This document shows positions 52,386 through 61,596 of a stretch of 64,000 nucleotides of DNA, piece after piece. A program made the translations under genes and the position numbers. Below the pieces are notes generated by a model that was not told the DNA's origin, ran no database searches, and was given only the letters and a program-made list of their open reading frames with translations. The stretch's first letter is position 1; the number at the start of each line of letters is the position of its first letter. Source of the stretch: Candidatus Planktophila lacus (lineage in GTDB: Bacteria; Actinomycetota; Actinomycetes; Nanopelagicales; Nanopelagicaceae). The stretch covers positions 1,302,001 through 1,366,000 of the forward strand of contig NZ_CP016780.1 in assembly GCF_002288325.1 (NCBI RefSeq), written 5' to 3'.

Positions 52386-52652
52386 ATGCCAAAGTCGAAA
52401 TTGCGTAAAAAGGTTCAAGAACAGCACGCTCACGAAGAGCAGATCTTTGATGCTGAGCCACACGGCCCAATCGAGAGCCCAAGCTGGCTTGCTCCAGTTA
52501 TGGTCGCCAACTTCCTGATCGGCCTCTTCTGGATCGTTGTTTTCTACGTAAGCCAGACCACCTACCCAATTCCGGGTATCGGCGCATGGAACATGATTAT
52601 CGGCTTTAGCTTTATTGGGGTTGGATTCAGCCTCGCAACTAAATGGCGATAG
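52386..52652 (+). CDS. crgA: Cell division protein CrgA
   Basis: 88-aa actinobacterial divisome protein that helps recruit PBPs and Wag31/FtsZ partners to the septum. Basic N-terminus MPKSKLRKK, then two membrane helices (~35-57 and ~65-83) separated by a short loop with NPIPGIG-like TYPIPGIGAWN, as in CrgA. The ATG at 52386 was chosen because family homology starts there; TAGCCT lies 7 nt upstream. The frame is open further upstream but overlaps trpG. Next to trpG/pknB, its conserved position. Confidence 0.92.
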   Translation: MPKSKLRKKVQEQHAHEEQIFDAEPHGPIESPSWLAPVMVANFLIGLFWIVVFYVSQTTYPIPGIGAWNMIIGFSFIGVGFSLATKWR

Positions 52653-52735
52653 AGCGAAGCGTCATCTAGCTGAATAACCCTCTTTTTTACACCTATTCTC
52701 AGTCTTCTCTCAGCCTATGAGAGCATTCTCAAACC

Positions 52736-53452
52736 ATGCCTAAGAGCTCTGAAAACACCAATTACCGAATTCTCGTCGTTGATGATGAATCCAGTATCAG
52801 CGATCTAATCTCAACAAGTCTGCGCTTCGTCGGTTTTGAAGTTCGCACTGCTGCGACCGGCTCTGAAGCTTTAACAGTTGCTGAAGAATTCAAACCGCAT
52901 GCTGTCGTACTCGATGTGATGCTTCCAGATTCAGATGGTTTTGAAGTCTGTCGCCAACTGCGCAGCGAAGGTTTAAATATTGGCGTGCTCTTCTTAACCG
53001 CTAAAGATGGCATGGAAGATAAAGTTGCCGGGTTAACAATCGGTGGCGATGATTACATGACCAAACCATTTAGTTTGGAAGAACTTGTTGCGCGTTTGCG
53101 TGCCCTGCTTCGCCGTATTGGTGTTGCTGAGATAAATACCGATGATGAAAAGATTCGCTTTGCTGACCTTGAACTAAATGAAGCAACTCATGAGGTTCGT
53201 CGCGGCGGCGTTTTACTTGAGATGTCTCCAACTGAATTTCAACTTCTGCGCTACTTATTAATTAACGCCGATCGCGTTGTCTCTAAATCTCAAATTCTTG
53301 ATCACGTCTGGCAATACGATTTCCGCGGTGATGCCGGAATTGTCGAAACATATATCTCCTACTTACGAAAGAAGATCGATATCTTCGATCCACCACTAAT
53401 TCATACGGTTCGCGGCGTTGGTTACCGCTTGCGCTTGCCAGCAGCGAAGTAG
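52736..53452 (+). CDS. OmpR/PhoB-family response regulator
   Basis: 238-aa two-component regulator. Receiver domain with VVDDESS acidic pocket, phospho-acceptor in VVLDVMLPDSDG (~D60), LTAKD and KPF (signal-transmission Lys). C-terminal winged helix with EMSPTEFQLLRYLL, VVSKSQILDHVWQYDF and VRGVGYRLR. Co-transcribed with a histidine kinase 8 bp downstream. CATTCT (52724-52729) is 6 nt before ATG. Target genes unknown; similar to mycobacterial TcrA/TcrX/PrrA-type regulators. Confidence 0.93.
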   Translation: MPKSSENTNYRILVVDDESSISDLISTSLRFVGFEVRTAATGSEALTVAEEFKPHAVVLDVMLPDSDGFEVCRQLRSEGLNIGVLFLTAKDGMEDKVAGLTIGGDDYMTKPFSLEELVARLRALLRRIGVAEINTDDEKIRFADLELNEATHEVRRGGVLLEMSPTEFQLLRYLLINADRVVSKSQILDHVWQYDFRGDAGIVETYISYLRKKIDIFDPPLIHTVRGVGYRLRLPAAK

Positions 53453-53460
53453 CATGAGCA

Positions 53461-54909
53461 ATGCCATCGTTCTCTAGTTGGAGTCTGCTCAACCGCCTGA
53501 CTTTAGGTGTTGTTCTGCTTTCTACACTAGGTGTGGTGGCGTCAGATATCTCTGCTCAATCGCTACTTCGAACTTACTTAACTCAAGAGGTAGATAACGA
53601 ACTATTAAGTGTCGCTGGTGGTTCTATCCCGCGACTAGAACGTGCGGGAATCGAATCTGATTACGATGATTTCAGCGACAACGAAGCTCGTTCAATGCAG
53701 ATGCGGCCACTGCGCAGTATCCCAACTTCAACTTCAGTCACTTTGATTGGACCTGCAGGAATAGTTCTAGGCCAAATTGGTGGAGATTTAAATGCCACCG
53801 AGATAACTAGTTATTTAACGGCAATTACCCCTGAAAAAGCTTCTGAAAATGGAGATCGCCCGTTCACTATTGAAACTGACGAACATGATTTCCGCGTTCT
53901 TTTGCGAACACTTCCTTCTGGTTTAGGAAATGTAGTAATCGCACATTCATTTGAAGATATCGATCGTATTCTCGCTCGCCTGCAAGGTCTCTTTATTCTT
54001 ATTGGTTTATTCATGATCTTCTTTATCGCACTCGCCTCTCGCAAGATGATTATCGTTGGACTTAAGCCACTGGCAAACGTTGAAGCCACAGCCGAAAGAA
54101 TTGCTGAAGGAGATCTAACTGCGCGTCTTCCAGATGTAAAACCAAATACTGAAGTCGGGCGCTTGGTCGGTACGCTAAATACAATGTTGGGGCGCATTGA
54201 GGAATCTTTCGCTGCGCGTTTAGAGAGCGAAAGTAAGTTACGCCGCTTTGTGGCCGATGCTTCACATGAACTTCGCACACCGATTACCGCTATCCGCGGC
54301 TTTGCCGAACTCCATCGTCAGGGAGCGGTTACTGGTGAAGAGAAGACGAAAGAGCTAATCGGTCGTATCGAGAACGAATCTAAGCGGATGGGTTCACTTG
54401 TAGAGGATCTACTGCTCTTGGCTCGCCTTGATCAATCGCGGGAAATGAAATCAGATCCGATTAACCTCACACAAATTGTCTCCGATGCAGTTGCATCTGC
54501 ACGCGCCGCCGGACAAAATCACACCGTCAACTTTAATGAGCAAGCTGAAGAAATTTACGCACTTGGAGATAAGGATCGAATTCATCAAGTTATCGCAAAC
54601 TTGCTTGCCAATGCGCGTACTCACACACCTGCCGGAACGGTTATAGATGTCTCACTAAAGCAAGATATTGATGGAGTTCGTATTCGAATTGCGGATAACG
54701 GTCCTGGTTTAACGGATGCGGATCAAGCGCGAATCTTTGAGCGCTTCTATCGCGCTGATGCTTCGCGTGTTCGCACCGATGGTGAAGGAACAGGTTTAGG
54801 ACTTTCCATTGTTGATGCGGTTATGCGCGCCCATGCTGGCCAAGTAAGTGTTCAATCCGAAGTCGGAAAAGGTGCTGCATTTACCCTCTTCTTCCCGTTA
54901 GGAAGTTAG
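53461..54909 (+). CDS. Membrane sensor histidine kinase
   Basis: 482-aa HAMP-containing kinase partnered with the upstream regulator. TM1 ~10-30, an extracellular sensing segment ~31-175, TM2 ~176-194 (LFILIGLFMIFFIALAS), HAMP ~195-248, HisKA with SHELRTPITAIRG (~H269), N-box NLLANARTHTP, G1 RIADNGPGLTD and G2 GEGTGLGLSIV. Typical EnvZ-like domain order; resembles actinobacterial TrcS/PrrB-type sensors. The extracellular part has no recognisable fold. The stop overlaps the htpX stop by 4 bp. Confidence 0.93.
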   Translation: MPSFSSWSLLNRLTLGVVLLSTLGVVASDISAQSLLRTYLTQEVDNELLSVAGGSIPRLERAGIESDYDDFSDNEARSMQMRPLRSIPTSTSVTLIGPAGIVLGQIGGDLNATEITSYLTAITPEKASENGDRPFTIETDEHDFRVLLRTLPSGLGNVVIAHSFEDIDRILARLQGLFILIGLFMIFFIALASRKMIIVGLKPLANVEATAERIAEGDLTARLPDVKPNTEVGRLVGTLNTMLGRIEESFAARLESESKLRRFVADASHELRTPITAIRGFAELHRQGAVTGEEKTKELIGRIENESKRMGSLVEDLLLLARLDQSREMKSDPINLTQIVSDAVASARAAGQNHTVNFNEQAEEIYALGDKDRIHQVIANLLANARTHTPAGTVIDVSLKQDIDGVRIRIADNGPGLTDADQARIFERFYRADASRVRTDGEGTGLGLSIVDAVMRAHAGQVSVQSEVGKGAAFTLFFPLGS

Positions 54910-55817
54910 TTTCCTAACGACTCCATCGCACGCAGAGTTGAAATGCGCTCTTCAATTGGCGGATGGGTAGAGAACATCTTGGAAACTGCTTTGCCATCCA
55001 GCGGTGACTCAATCCAGATATGAGCAACTGCATTTGATTTCTGTTGCACGACCGTTGAATCTGCCGCAAGTACTTCAAGTGCTTTGCGAAGACCGGCAGG
55101 GTTGCGAGTAAATGAAACAGCAGTGGCATCAGCGAGTGATTCACGACGGCGTGAAATTGCGCTCTTAAGTAGTGTTGCCGCAATTGGCGCCAGGATTAAA
55201 ACGAATAGTGAAACTACCAACATGATTGGGTTGGCGTTGCTATCGCGATCGCGACGACCACCACCAAACCACATCATGCGCATTAAGAAATCGCTCAAGA
55301 TCGCAATTGCACCTGCAGTAGTTGCGGCAACTGCAGAAACTAAAGTATCGCGGTTTGCTACGTGCGCCATCTCGTGCGCAATAACGCCTTGCAGTTCATC
55401 ACGATCCATAACTTCCAAGATGCGAGTTGTAAATGCAATTAACGCATGATCGGGATCGCGCCCTGTTGCAAAAGCGTTTGGCGCAGTGTCGACCACGATT
55501 GCAACCTGTGGCATTGGTAGTCCACTTGCGATAACAACTTCTTCAATGACGTTAAAGAGTTCGGGGTTATCTTCGCGCTGAATTAACTTAGCTCCAGTCA
55601 TCTTTAGAACTAATTTATCTGAGCCGTAATACGAACCCCATACGCCGATCAGTGAAATACCAACTGCAAGTGGCACCATGAAGGTTGATGTGCCGGCGCC
55701 GAAGTAAGTTAGCGCTGCATATGCAACTAGACCGGTGAGTAAACCCATTGAGGCAAGAAGGAAATAAGTCTTTCCTTTATTTGTGCTCTGTTGGGCGCGA
55801 AAATCGTTTGTTGCCAT
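54906..55817 (-). CDS. htpX: M48 zinc metalloprotease HtpX
   Basis: 303-aa integral membrane protease for quality control of damaged membrane proteins. Two N-terminal TM helices (~15-60), the active-site motif VIAHEMAHVANRD (Zn His pair and Glu), two further helices (~150-205), then SRRRESLADATAV with the third Zn-ligand Glu, and STHPPIEERISTLRAM at the C-terminus. Follows lemA by 6 bp, a pairing seen in many bacteria. Confidence 0.94.
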   Translation of the reverse strand: MATNDFRAQQSTNKGKTYFLLASMGLLTGLVAYAALTYFGAGTSTFMVPLAVGISLIGVWGSYYGSDKLVLKMTGAKLIQREDNPELFNVIEEVVIASGLPMPQVAIVVDTAPNAFATGRDPDHALIAFTTRILEVMDRDELQGVIAHEMAHVANRDTLVSAVAATTAGAIAILSDFLMRMMWFGGGRRDRDSNANPIMLVVSLFVLILAPIAATLLKSAISRRRESLADATAVSFTRNPAGLRKALEVLAADSTVVQQKSNAVAHIWIESPLDGKAVSKMFSTHPPIEERISTLRAMESLGN

Positions 55818-55823
55818 TGTTTC

Positions 55824-56375
55824 TTAGAAAGTTACCTTTGGAACGTTGCGATCTTGAGGATCGGTAACTTCATAAAATTCGCGCTCTGTAACCTTTGCAA
55901 AACCTGCGAAAAAGCTGGTCGGGATGGTTTTTACAGCGGTGTTGAGGTTGCGAACGTTGTCGTTATAGAACTGACGTGAGAAAGCAACTTTATTTTCAGT
56001 TGTTGAAAGTTCTTCTTGTAGAGATAAGAAGTTTGATGATGCTTTGAGATCTGGGTAAGCCTCAGCGACTGCGAGCAATCCGCGGAGCGCTTGCGTCAAC
56101 ATTCCATCAGCGGCTGCAACATCGGCAACCGTTGAAGCAGTGGTCGCCTTAGCGCGCGCTGTAACAACGGCATCGAAGGTGCCTTGTTCGTGCGCGGCAT
56201 AACCTTTTACGGTTTCAACTAAATTTGGGATTAAGTCAGAGCGGCGCTTTAACTGCACTTCGATCTGAGCAAATGATTCATCGACGCTGATATTTAAGCG
56301 GATGAGTCGGTTGTATTGAGCAACGAAGAAAAGTACGAGAAGACCAACAACTGCGAGCGCGATAATGATTTCCAT
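55824..56375 (-). CDS. lemA: LemA family membrane protein
   Basis: 183-aa protein with one N-terminal TM helix (IIIALAVVGLLVLFFVAQ), then a long helical domain with the family core NRLIRLNISVDESFAQIEVQLKRR (first part) and the RSDLIPNLVETVKGYA block; C-terminal FYNDNVRNLNT and FAGFAKVTEREFYEV are conserved. Function is not settled; the pairing with htpX suggests membrane protein quality control. AAGGGG lies upstream of the ATG. Confidence 0.9.
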   Translation of the reverse strand: MEIIIALAVVGLLVLFFVAQYNRLIRLNISVDESFAQIEVQLKRRSDLIPNLVETVKGYAAHEQGTFDAVVTARAKATTASTVADVAAADGMLTQALRGLLAVAEAYPDLKASSNFLSLQEELSTTENKVAFSRQFYNDNVRNLNTAVKTIPTSFFAGFAKVTEREFYEVTDPQDRNVPKVTF

Positions 56376-56430
56376 AATTAATTCAACCCCTTAAGTAAAG
56401 GTTGTATTCCCTTTACTAGTTTATTGTGGA

Positions 56431-57009
56431 TTACTTGATCTTGCTTTGGTGGAAATTTAAGAAGGAGCGGCTTGCGGTTGGTCCGCGTTGACCCTGATAT
56501 CTAGAGCCGTATTTCGCACTGCCGTATGGATGCTCAGCAGGAGATGAGAGTTTGATCAGACAGAGCTGACCGATCTTCATTCCTGGGAATAGCTTTACCG
56601 GCAGATTTGCTACGTTGGAAAGTTCAAGGGTGATGTGTCCAGAAAATCCCGGATCGATAAAGCCAGCAGTTGAATGTGTAAGCAAGCCAAGGCGGCCGAG
56701 TGAAGATTTTCCTTCAAGGCGACCGGCAATATCATCGGGCAAGGTGATGATTTCGTAGGTGCTGGCGAGAACGAATTCGCCTGGGTGCAAGATAAATGCT
56801 TCGCCATCTTCGGCGACGACTTCGCGAGTTAGCTCGGCTTGTTCGATCGATGGATCGATAACTGAGTACTTGTGGTTTTCAAAGACGCGGAAGAATTTAT
56901 CGAGGCGGACATCAACCGATGAAGGTTGGATCATCGCCTCTTCAAATGGTTCGACGGCGACGCGGCCGGCGTTGATTTCAGAGCGGATATCGCGATCACT
57001 TAGAAGCAC
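56431..57009 (-). CDS. dcd: dCTP deaminase (probably dUMP-forming)
   Basis: 192-aa trimeric enzyme supplying dUMP for thymidylate synthesis. [12 protein letters not shown] at the N-terminus, [33 protein letters not shown] (catalytic Ser/Arg and His), [16 protein letters not shown] (catalytic Glu) and C-terminal [12 protein letters not shown]. In Actinobacteria this family is often a bifunctional deaminase-dUTPase. GTG start with TAGGCT (57016-57021, minus strand) 6 nt upstream, leaderless type. Confidence 0.94.
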   Translation of the reverse strand: MLLSDRDIRSEINAGRVAVEPFEEAMIQPSSVDVRLDKFFRVFENHKYSVIDPSIEQAELTREVVAEDGEAFILHPGEFVLASTYEIITLPDDIAGRLEGKSSLGRLGLLTHSTAGFIDPGFSGHITLELSNVANLPVKLFPGMKIGQLCLIKLSSPAEHPYGSAKYGSRYQGQRGPTASRSFLNFHQSKIK

Positions 57010-57087
57010 GGCGTGAGCCTATCTGACCGCGGTAGAAACGCTTAGTTAGGGCTTGCGTAAGTTACTGGTGGGTAGCATTATTTGCCC

Positions 57088-58914
57088 ATGAGCCATTACA
57101 ACGCCAACCTGCGCGATATCGAATTCTGCCTCTTTGACCTCTTCCAAACCGAGAAGGTGCTGGGGACTTCCATCTTTAGCGAACTCGATCGCGAAACTGC
57201 GATGGGGATGTTGGAAGAGATGAAGCGCTTAACCGAGAACGATCTCGCTGAATCTTTCGTTGAAGGCGATCGCGTTGGTGCGATTCTCAATAAAGAAACT
57301 GGAAATGTCACACTTCCAGAAAGTTTTAAAAAATCTTATAAAGCTTATATTGATGGTGAATGGTGGCGTCTTGATGCGCCGGTTGATTTAGGCGGAACAA
57401 AAGTTCCGGCTGCAGTTCGTTGGGCGATCGCCGAAATGGTTTTAGGTTCAAACCCTGCGATTCACATTTATGCATCTGGTTATGCATTTGCACAAGTTGC
57501 ATATGTTTTGGGCACCGAAGATCAGAAGCAGATGGCGAAGTTGATGGTTGATCGCCACTGGGGCGCAACGATGCAGTTAACAGAACCAGATGCTGGTTCA
57601 GATGTTGGTGCAGGTCGCAGCAAGGCGGTGCAACAACCTGATGGAACTTGGCATATCACCGGCACAAAGCGCTACATCACATCAGGTGATGCAGACTTCT
57701 ACGAGAACGTTATGCACTTCGTTCTTGCTCGCCGCGAAGGTGGCGGACCAGGAACTAAGGGGTTGTCACTCTTCTTAATTCCTAAATTTATGTTTGATCT
57801 CAAGACCGGTGATCTCGGAAAGCGTAACGGCGTTTTTGTAACCTCACTTGAAAACAAGATGGGTCTAAACGTCTCCGCTACATGCGAAGTAAACCTCGGC
57901 GAGAAAGAGCCAGCAGTAGGTTATTTGTTAGGTGAAGTCCACGAAGGTATCGCGCAGATGTTTAAGGTAATTGAATTTGCGCGCATGATGGTTGGTACAA
58001 AGGCGATCGCGACTTTATCCGCTGGATATCAGCAAGCACTTAGCTATGCGAAAACCCGCGTACAAGGCGGGGATATGAAGGTTATGAACGATAAGGCGAG
58101 CCCGCGCGTAACGATTATCCATCACCCAGATGTGCGTCGTTCGCTGATGGTGCAGAAGTCATACTCCGAAGGTATGCGCGCACTAGTTCTATACACCGCA
58201 ACTATTCAAGATGAGATTGAACTTGCTCGCGCAGCTGGCGATGAGGCAAAAGTTAAGACAATGGAAGCGCTTAATGATCTCTTGCTGCCAGTTGTTAAGG
58301 GTTACGGCTCTGAAAAATCTTGGACACTTCTTGGTACTGAATCGCTACAAACATTTGGTGGCGCAGGATTTACGCAAGATTGGCCGCTAGAACAATATGT
58401 TCGCGATGCCAAGATCGATACTTTGTATGAAGGCACAACTGCAATTCAGGGTCTTGATTTCTTCTTCCGTAAAGTTGTTAAAGATGGCGGAAAAGCACTT
58501 GGCCTTCTTGGAAAAGAGATCCAAACATTTGCTGAAGCAGGCGGTGCACATGCTGAAGAGAAGCAAGCGCTTCTCAAGGCTCTCGGTGATCTAAATGGCA
58601 TGGTCGGCGTTCTTGTTGGACATGCCATGGCATCACAAGAATCTGCGCCAGAGATTTATAAAGTTGGTTTAAATACATCGCGTGTATTGATGGCAGTTGG
58701 CGACATCATCACTTCTTGGTTATTACTACGCCAAGCAGATATCGCTGCTGAGCGTTTGCCGAGCGCATCTGCAAAGGATGCCGATTTCTACACCGGCAAG
58801 ATCGCATCAGCTAAGTTCTTTGTGACAAATTACCTGCCACATATCACCGCTGATCGTAAGATCGTTGAGGCCACCGATAGTTCAATCATGGAAATCTCTG
58901 AAAACGCCTTTTAA
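57088..58914 (+). CDS. Acyl-CoA dehydrogenase (FadE5-like)
   Basis: 608-aa FAD-linked acyl-CoA dehydrogenase of the long FadE5 (Rv0244c) class, broad-chain-length beta-oxidation. N-terminal [47 protein letters not shown] (FAD-binding), [38 protein letters not shown], and [23 protein letters not shown] with the catalytic Glu region. An extra C-terminal ~130 residues distinguish it from ordinary 380-aa ACADs. The ATG at 57088 was preferred to a TTG at 57082; CATTAT is 6 nt upstream. The mycobacterial fadE5 gene lies near sdh1, and here sdh is about 13 kb away. Confidence 0.92.
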   Translation: MSHYNANLRDIEFCLFDLFQTEKVLGTSIFSELDRETAMGMLEEMKRLTENDLAESFVEGDRVGAILNKETGNVTLPESFKKSYKAYIDGEWWRLDAPVDLGGTKVPAAVRWAIAEMVLGSNPAIHIYASGYAFAQVAYVLGTEDQKQMAKLMVDRHWGATMQLTEPDAGSDVGAGRSKAVQQPDGTWHITGTKRYITSGDADFYENVMHFVLARREGGGPGTKGLSLFLIPKFMFDLKTGDLGKRNGVFVTSLENKMGLNVSATCEVNLGEKEPAVGYLLGEVHEGIAQMFKVIEFARMMVGTKAIATLSAGYQQALSYAKTRVQGGDMKVMNDKASPRVTIIHHPDVRRSLMVQKSYSEGMRALVLYTATIQDEIELARAAGDEAKVKTMEALNDLLLPVVKGYGSEKSWTLLGTESLQTFGGAGFTQDWPLEQYVRDAKIDTLYEGTTAIQGLDFFFRKVVKDGGKALGLLGKEIQTFAEAGGAHAEEKQALLKALGDLNGMVGVLVGHAMASQESAPEIYKVGLNTSRVLMAVGDIITSWLLLRQADIAAERLPSASAKDADFYTGKIASAKFFVTNYLPHITADRKIVEATDSSIMEISENAF

Positions 58915-58963
58915 ATAACTTTTGCTAATTAGGCGTATATCTAACTTAAGATAGGCTCACCCA

Positions 58964-59884
58964 ATGCTAAATAAGCATCGGGGCGAGTTCTACCTAGTAA
59001 TAGGTGCGATCTTCTTCTCCATGAACGGGGTAGTTGTCACCTTGGTCCTCGACCATATGACCACCTTCCGCCTGGCCCAAGTGCGCGCACTTGGAACCTT
59101 CTTCCTCCTCTTTCTTATTACCTTTATTCAGGATCGAAATTCCCTAAAGGCCGAACGCCGTGAAATCCCAACCTTGCTCTTCTATGGCGTTTTTGGCTAC
59201 GCGATGGTGCAGCTCGGTTACTTCATCGGCATTTCTCGCGGAGTTCCGCTTAGCTTGGTGCTGATTATCGAATTTACCGCACCAATATGGATCGTTCTCT
59301 GGATCAAATTTGTTCGTAAATCAGTCGTTGCTAAAGATATGTGGGTGGCAATTGCACTTTCATTACTTGGGTTAATTCTGGTTGCAAAAGTTTGGCAAGG
59401 ATTCTCATTCGACTTAATCGGATCTTTTGGCGCCCTTGGCGCCGCGTTGGCTTTGGCCGTTTACTTCTTAATGAGCCAATCGCAAGGCACAAAACGTTCT
59501 GCGCAAGCGATGGTTGTTTGGGGAATGGGAGTCGCAGGGCTTTTCTGGTCTTTAGTGCTGCCGATCTGGAATTTTCCGACAGCGATTTTTACAACAGAGA
59601 TTAATTTGCAGGGGCGCTTTAGTGGCTACAGCGCACCAGGTTGGTTATTGATCGCCTACGTAATTGTTTTTGGAACCTTGGTTCCGTACCTATTTGTGGT
59701 TGGTGGAATTCGCAGGCTAAGTGCTTCAACATCTAGCGTTATCGGAATGCTTGAACCAGTTTTGGCTGGAGCATTTGCTTGGATCTGGTTATCGCAATCA
59801 TGGACAGCGATTCAATTATTTGGCGGGCTTATTGTATTAATCGGTATCTATATTGCAGATCGAGCAAAGACAAACGCTAAATAA
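58964..59884 (+). CDS. EamA-family (DMT) exporter
   Basis: 306-aa drug/metabolite transporter with ten predicted TM helices in two EamA repeats (first ~1-140, second ~150-300). Blocks are GEFYLVIGAIFFSMNGV, a FTAPIWIVLWIKF half-repeat end, and GMLEPVLAGAFAWIWLSQSWTAIQ at the second repeat end. Likely exports an amino acid or metabolite; no specificity signal. TAGGCT (58952-58957) precedes the ATG by 6 nt. Confidence 0.9.
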   Translation: MLNKHRGEFYLVIGAIFFSMNGVVVTLVLDHMTTFRLAQVRALGTFFLLFLITFIQDRNSLKAERREIPTLLFYGVFGYAMVQLGYFIGISRGVPLSLVLIIEFTAPIWIVLWIKFVRKSVVAKDMWVAIALSLLGLILVAKVWQGFSFDLIGSFGALGAALALAVYFLMSQSQGTKRSAQAMVVWGMGVAGLFWSLVLPIWNFPTAIFTTEINLQGRFSGYSAPGWLLIAYVIVFGTLVPYLFVVGGIRRLSASTSSVIGMLEPVLAGAFAWIWLSQSWTAIQLFGGLIVLIGIYIADRAKTNAK

Positions 59885-59886
59885 CT

Positions 59887-61326
59887 TTATTCGTTCCAAG
59901 CGCCATCTTGTGGTTCTTGCTGTGCAGTGAAGTCGCGACCTGCACCGGCACTCGGCGCCATATCTGCAAAGCGCGCAAAGTGAAGTTGCGCAGCAACGGT
60001 GATCGTCTTGGTCTGACCGTTACGGTGCTTAGCAACGATTAGATCTGCTTCACCTGATCGGTTTTGAGAGTCATACATATCATCGCGGTGGAGCAAGATA
60101 ACTACGTCGGCATCTTGTTCGATCGAACCAGATTCGCGAAGGTCTGAAAGCATTGGCTTCTTATCTGAACGCTGTTCCGGTGAACGGTTGAGCTGTGAGA
60201 TCGCGATAACCGGAACGTTTAACTCTTTAGCCATAAGTTTTAGGTGGCGAGAAAATTCAGATACTTCTTGCTGACGGTTTTCTACGCGCTTGCCGCTAGT
60301 CATCAACTGCAAGTAGTCGATAACAATTAACTTGAGGTCGTGGCGCTGCTTTAAACGGCGGGCTTTAGCGCGGATCTCCATCATCGAAAGGTTTGGAGAG
60401 TCATCGATAAATAGAGGTGCGGCAGAGATTTCTCCCATACGGCGCGCAAGCTTCGACCATTCTTCATCGCTTAACTGACCGGCGCGAATATTATTTAAAC
60501 CAACTCGCGCTTCAGCAGACAACATACGCATTGTGATTTCAGAGCGCGACATTTCGAGCGAGAAAATAACTGATGTTTTGCCGTCGTGGATTGATGCATG
60601 TCGTGCAATATCAAGGCCGAGAGTTGATTTACCAACTGCAGGACGAGCCGCCAAGATAATCATGTTGCCGGGATGGAAGCCGTGCGTTAAGAGATCTAGA
60701 TCGCGGAAACCAGATTTAACTCCTTCAATGCCTGTTCCTTTTTGAATCGCTTCGATCTCATCGAGGGCTTCAGGTAGCAGCGTTGCAAGTTGTACATAAT
60801 CTTCTGAGGTGCGGCGTTCGGTAACTGCATAAACTTCGGCTTGCGCTTGATCAACAGCGTCATCGACTTCACCTTCGACGTTGTAGCCGAGTTGCACAAT
60901 CTTGGTGCCGGCTTCAACAAGGCGGCGCATGATCGCGTGTTCGCGAACAATCTTTGCGTAGTAACTTGCATTGGCGGCAGTTGGAACAGATGAAATTAAA
61001 GTGTGTAGGTAAGGTGCACCACCTGCGCGTGCAATGTCGCCGCGCTTTGTGAGCTCTGCAGAAACTGTGACCGCGTCCGCTGGTTCGCCGCGACCATAGA
61101 GATCGAGAATTGCATCGTAAATTAACTCGTGTGCCGGGCGATAGAAATCGCGTTCGCGTAAAATTTCGAGCACATCTGCTATTGCATCTTTTGATAAGAG
61201 CATTCCGCCGAGAACAGATTGTTCTGCGATTAAATCTTGTGGCGGTGTGCGCTCGAACTCGGCGCCAACGTTGTTATATGAGGCGTTGGCTCGCGATGAA
61301 TTGTTAGGTAGTTCGGCGATGCTCAC
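59887..61326 (-). CDS. dnaB: Replicative DNA helicase DnaB
   Basis: 479-aa hexameric helicase at the replication fork. N-terminal DnaG-interacting domain (~30-130: QDLIAEQSVLGGMLL), linker, then the RecA-like domain with Walker A ARPAVGKST, SLEMS, VIDYLQLM, and AISQLNRSPEQR, ending with the beta-hairpin RHRNGQTK-type motif AKHRNGQTKTI. Uninterrupted by inteins. The GTG at 61326 was chosen: GGGAAG lies ~9 nt upstream and homology starts there. The frame is open 80 codons further but encodes nothing family-like. The upstream region holds DnaA-box-like sequences. Confidence 0.96.
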   Translation of the reverse strand: MSIAELPNNSSRANASYNNVGAEFERTPPQDLIAEQSVLGGMLLSKDAIADVLEILRERDFYRPAHELIYDAILDLYGRGEPADAVTVSAELTKRGDIARAGGAPYLHTLISSVPTAANASYYAKIVREHAIMRRLVEAGTKIVQLGYNVEGEVDDAVDQAQAEVYAVTERRTSEDYVQLATLLPEALDEIEAIQKGTGIEGVKSGFRDLDLLTHGFHPGNMIILAARPAVGKSTLGLDIARHASIHDGKTSVIFSLEMSRSEITMRMLSAEARVGLNNIRAGQLSDEEWSKLARRMGEISAAPLFIDDSPNLSMMEIRAKARRLKQRHDLKLIVIDYLQLMTSGKRVENRQQEVSEFSRHLKLMAKELNVPVIAISQLNRSPEQRSDKKPMLSDLRESGSIEQDADVVILLHRDDMYDSQNRSGEADLIVAKHRNGQTKTITVAAQLHFARFADMAPSAGAGRDFTAQQEPQDGAWNE

Positions 61327-61368
61327 GGGTGTAACTTCCCACCTTGCACTGACAAAAGCGAAGGCACC

Positions 61369-61444
61369 TGGGGATAAGGCTGTGCATAAAGGAGTGGATA
61401 AGCGCCTTTTCCTGTGTAAATCCCTGTGTGCAGGGTGTGGGTAA
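61369..61444 (+). promoter_or_regulatory. Cluster of four DnaA-box-like 9-mers upstream of dnaB
   Basis: Four near-matches to TGTGGATAA, all in the same orientation: TGGGGATAA (61369-61377), TGTGCATAA (61381-61389), AGTGGATAA (61393-61401) and TGTGGGTAA (61436-61444). Each differs from the consensus by one base. The first three are spaced exactly 12 bp apart. They lie in the 270-bp divergent region between dnaB and corA. Confidence 0.6.
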
Positions 61445-61596
61445 CTATTCTCTTTTTCAATCTTTTCAAGGAAAGCGCAGGTCAGGAAGGGGCAGCGTTC
61501 ACTTGAGGCTGTGCATGAAAGTAAATTCTCACTTCTCAACCAGTGAGACTTTCTGGCAATAACCATTTATTCATCTAAATACTGGAGACTTCTCGC

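Noticed and set aside
53454-53477. Seven-codon open frame between the response regulator and the histidine kinase
   Set aside because: Too short and overlapping the kinase start; no ribosome binding site or conservation can be argued.
61327-61596. The dnaB-corA intergenic region as oriC
   Set aside because: DnaA-box-like sites are present, but there is no adjacent dnaA/dnaN, no clear AT-rich unwinding region, and few boxes. Kept only as a DnaA-binding candidate.
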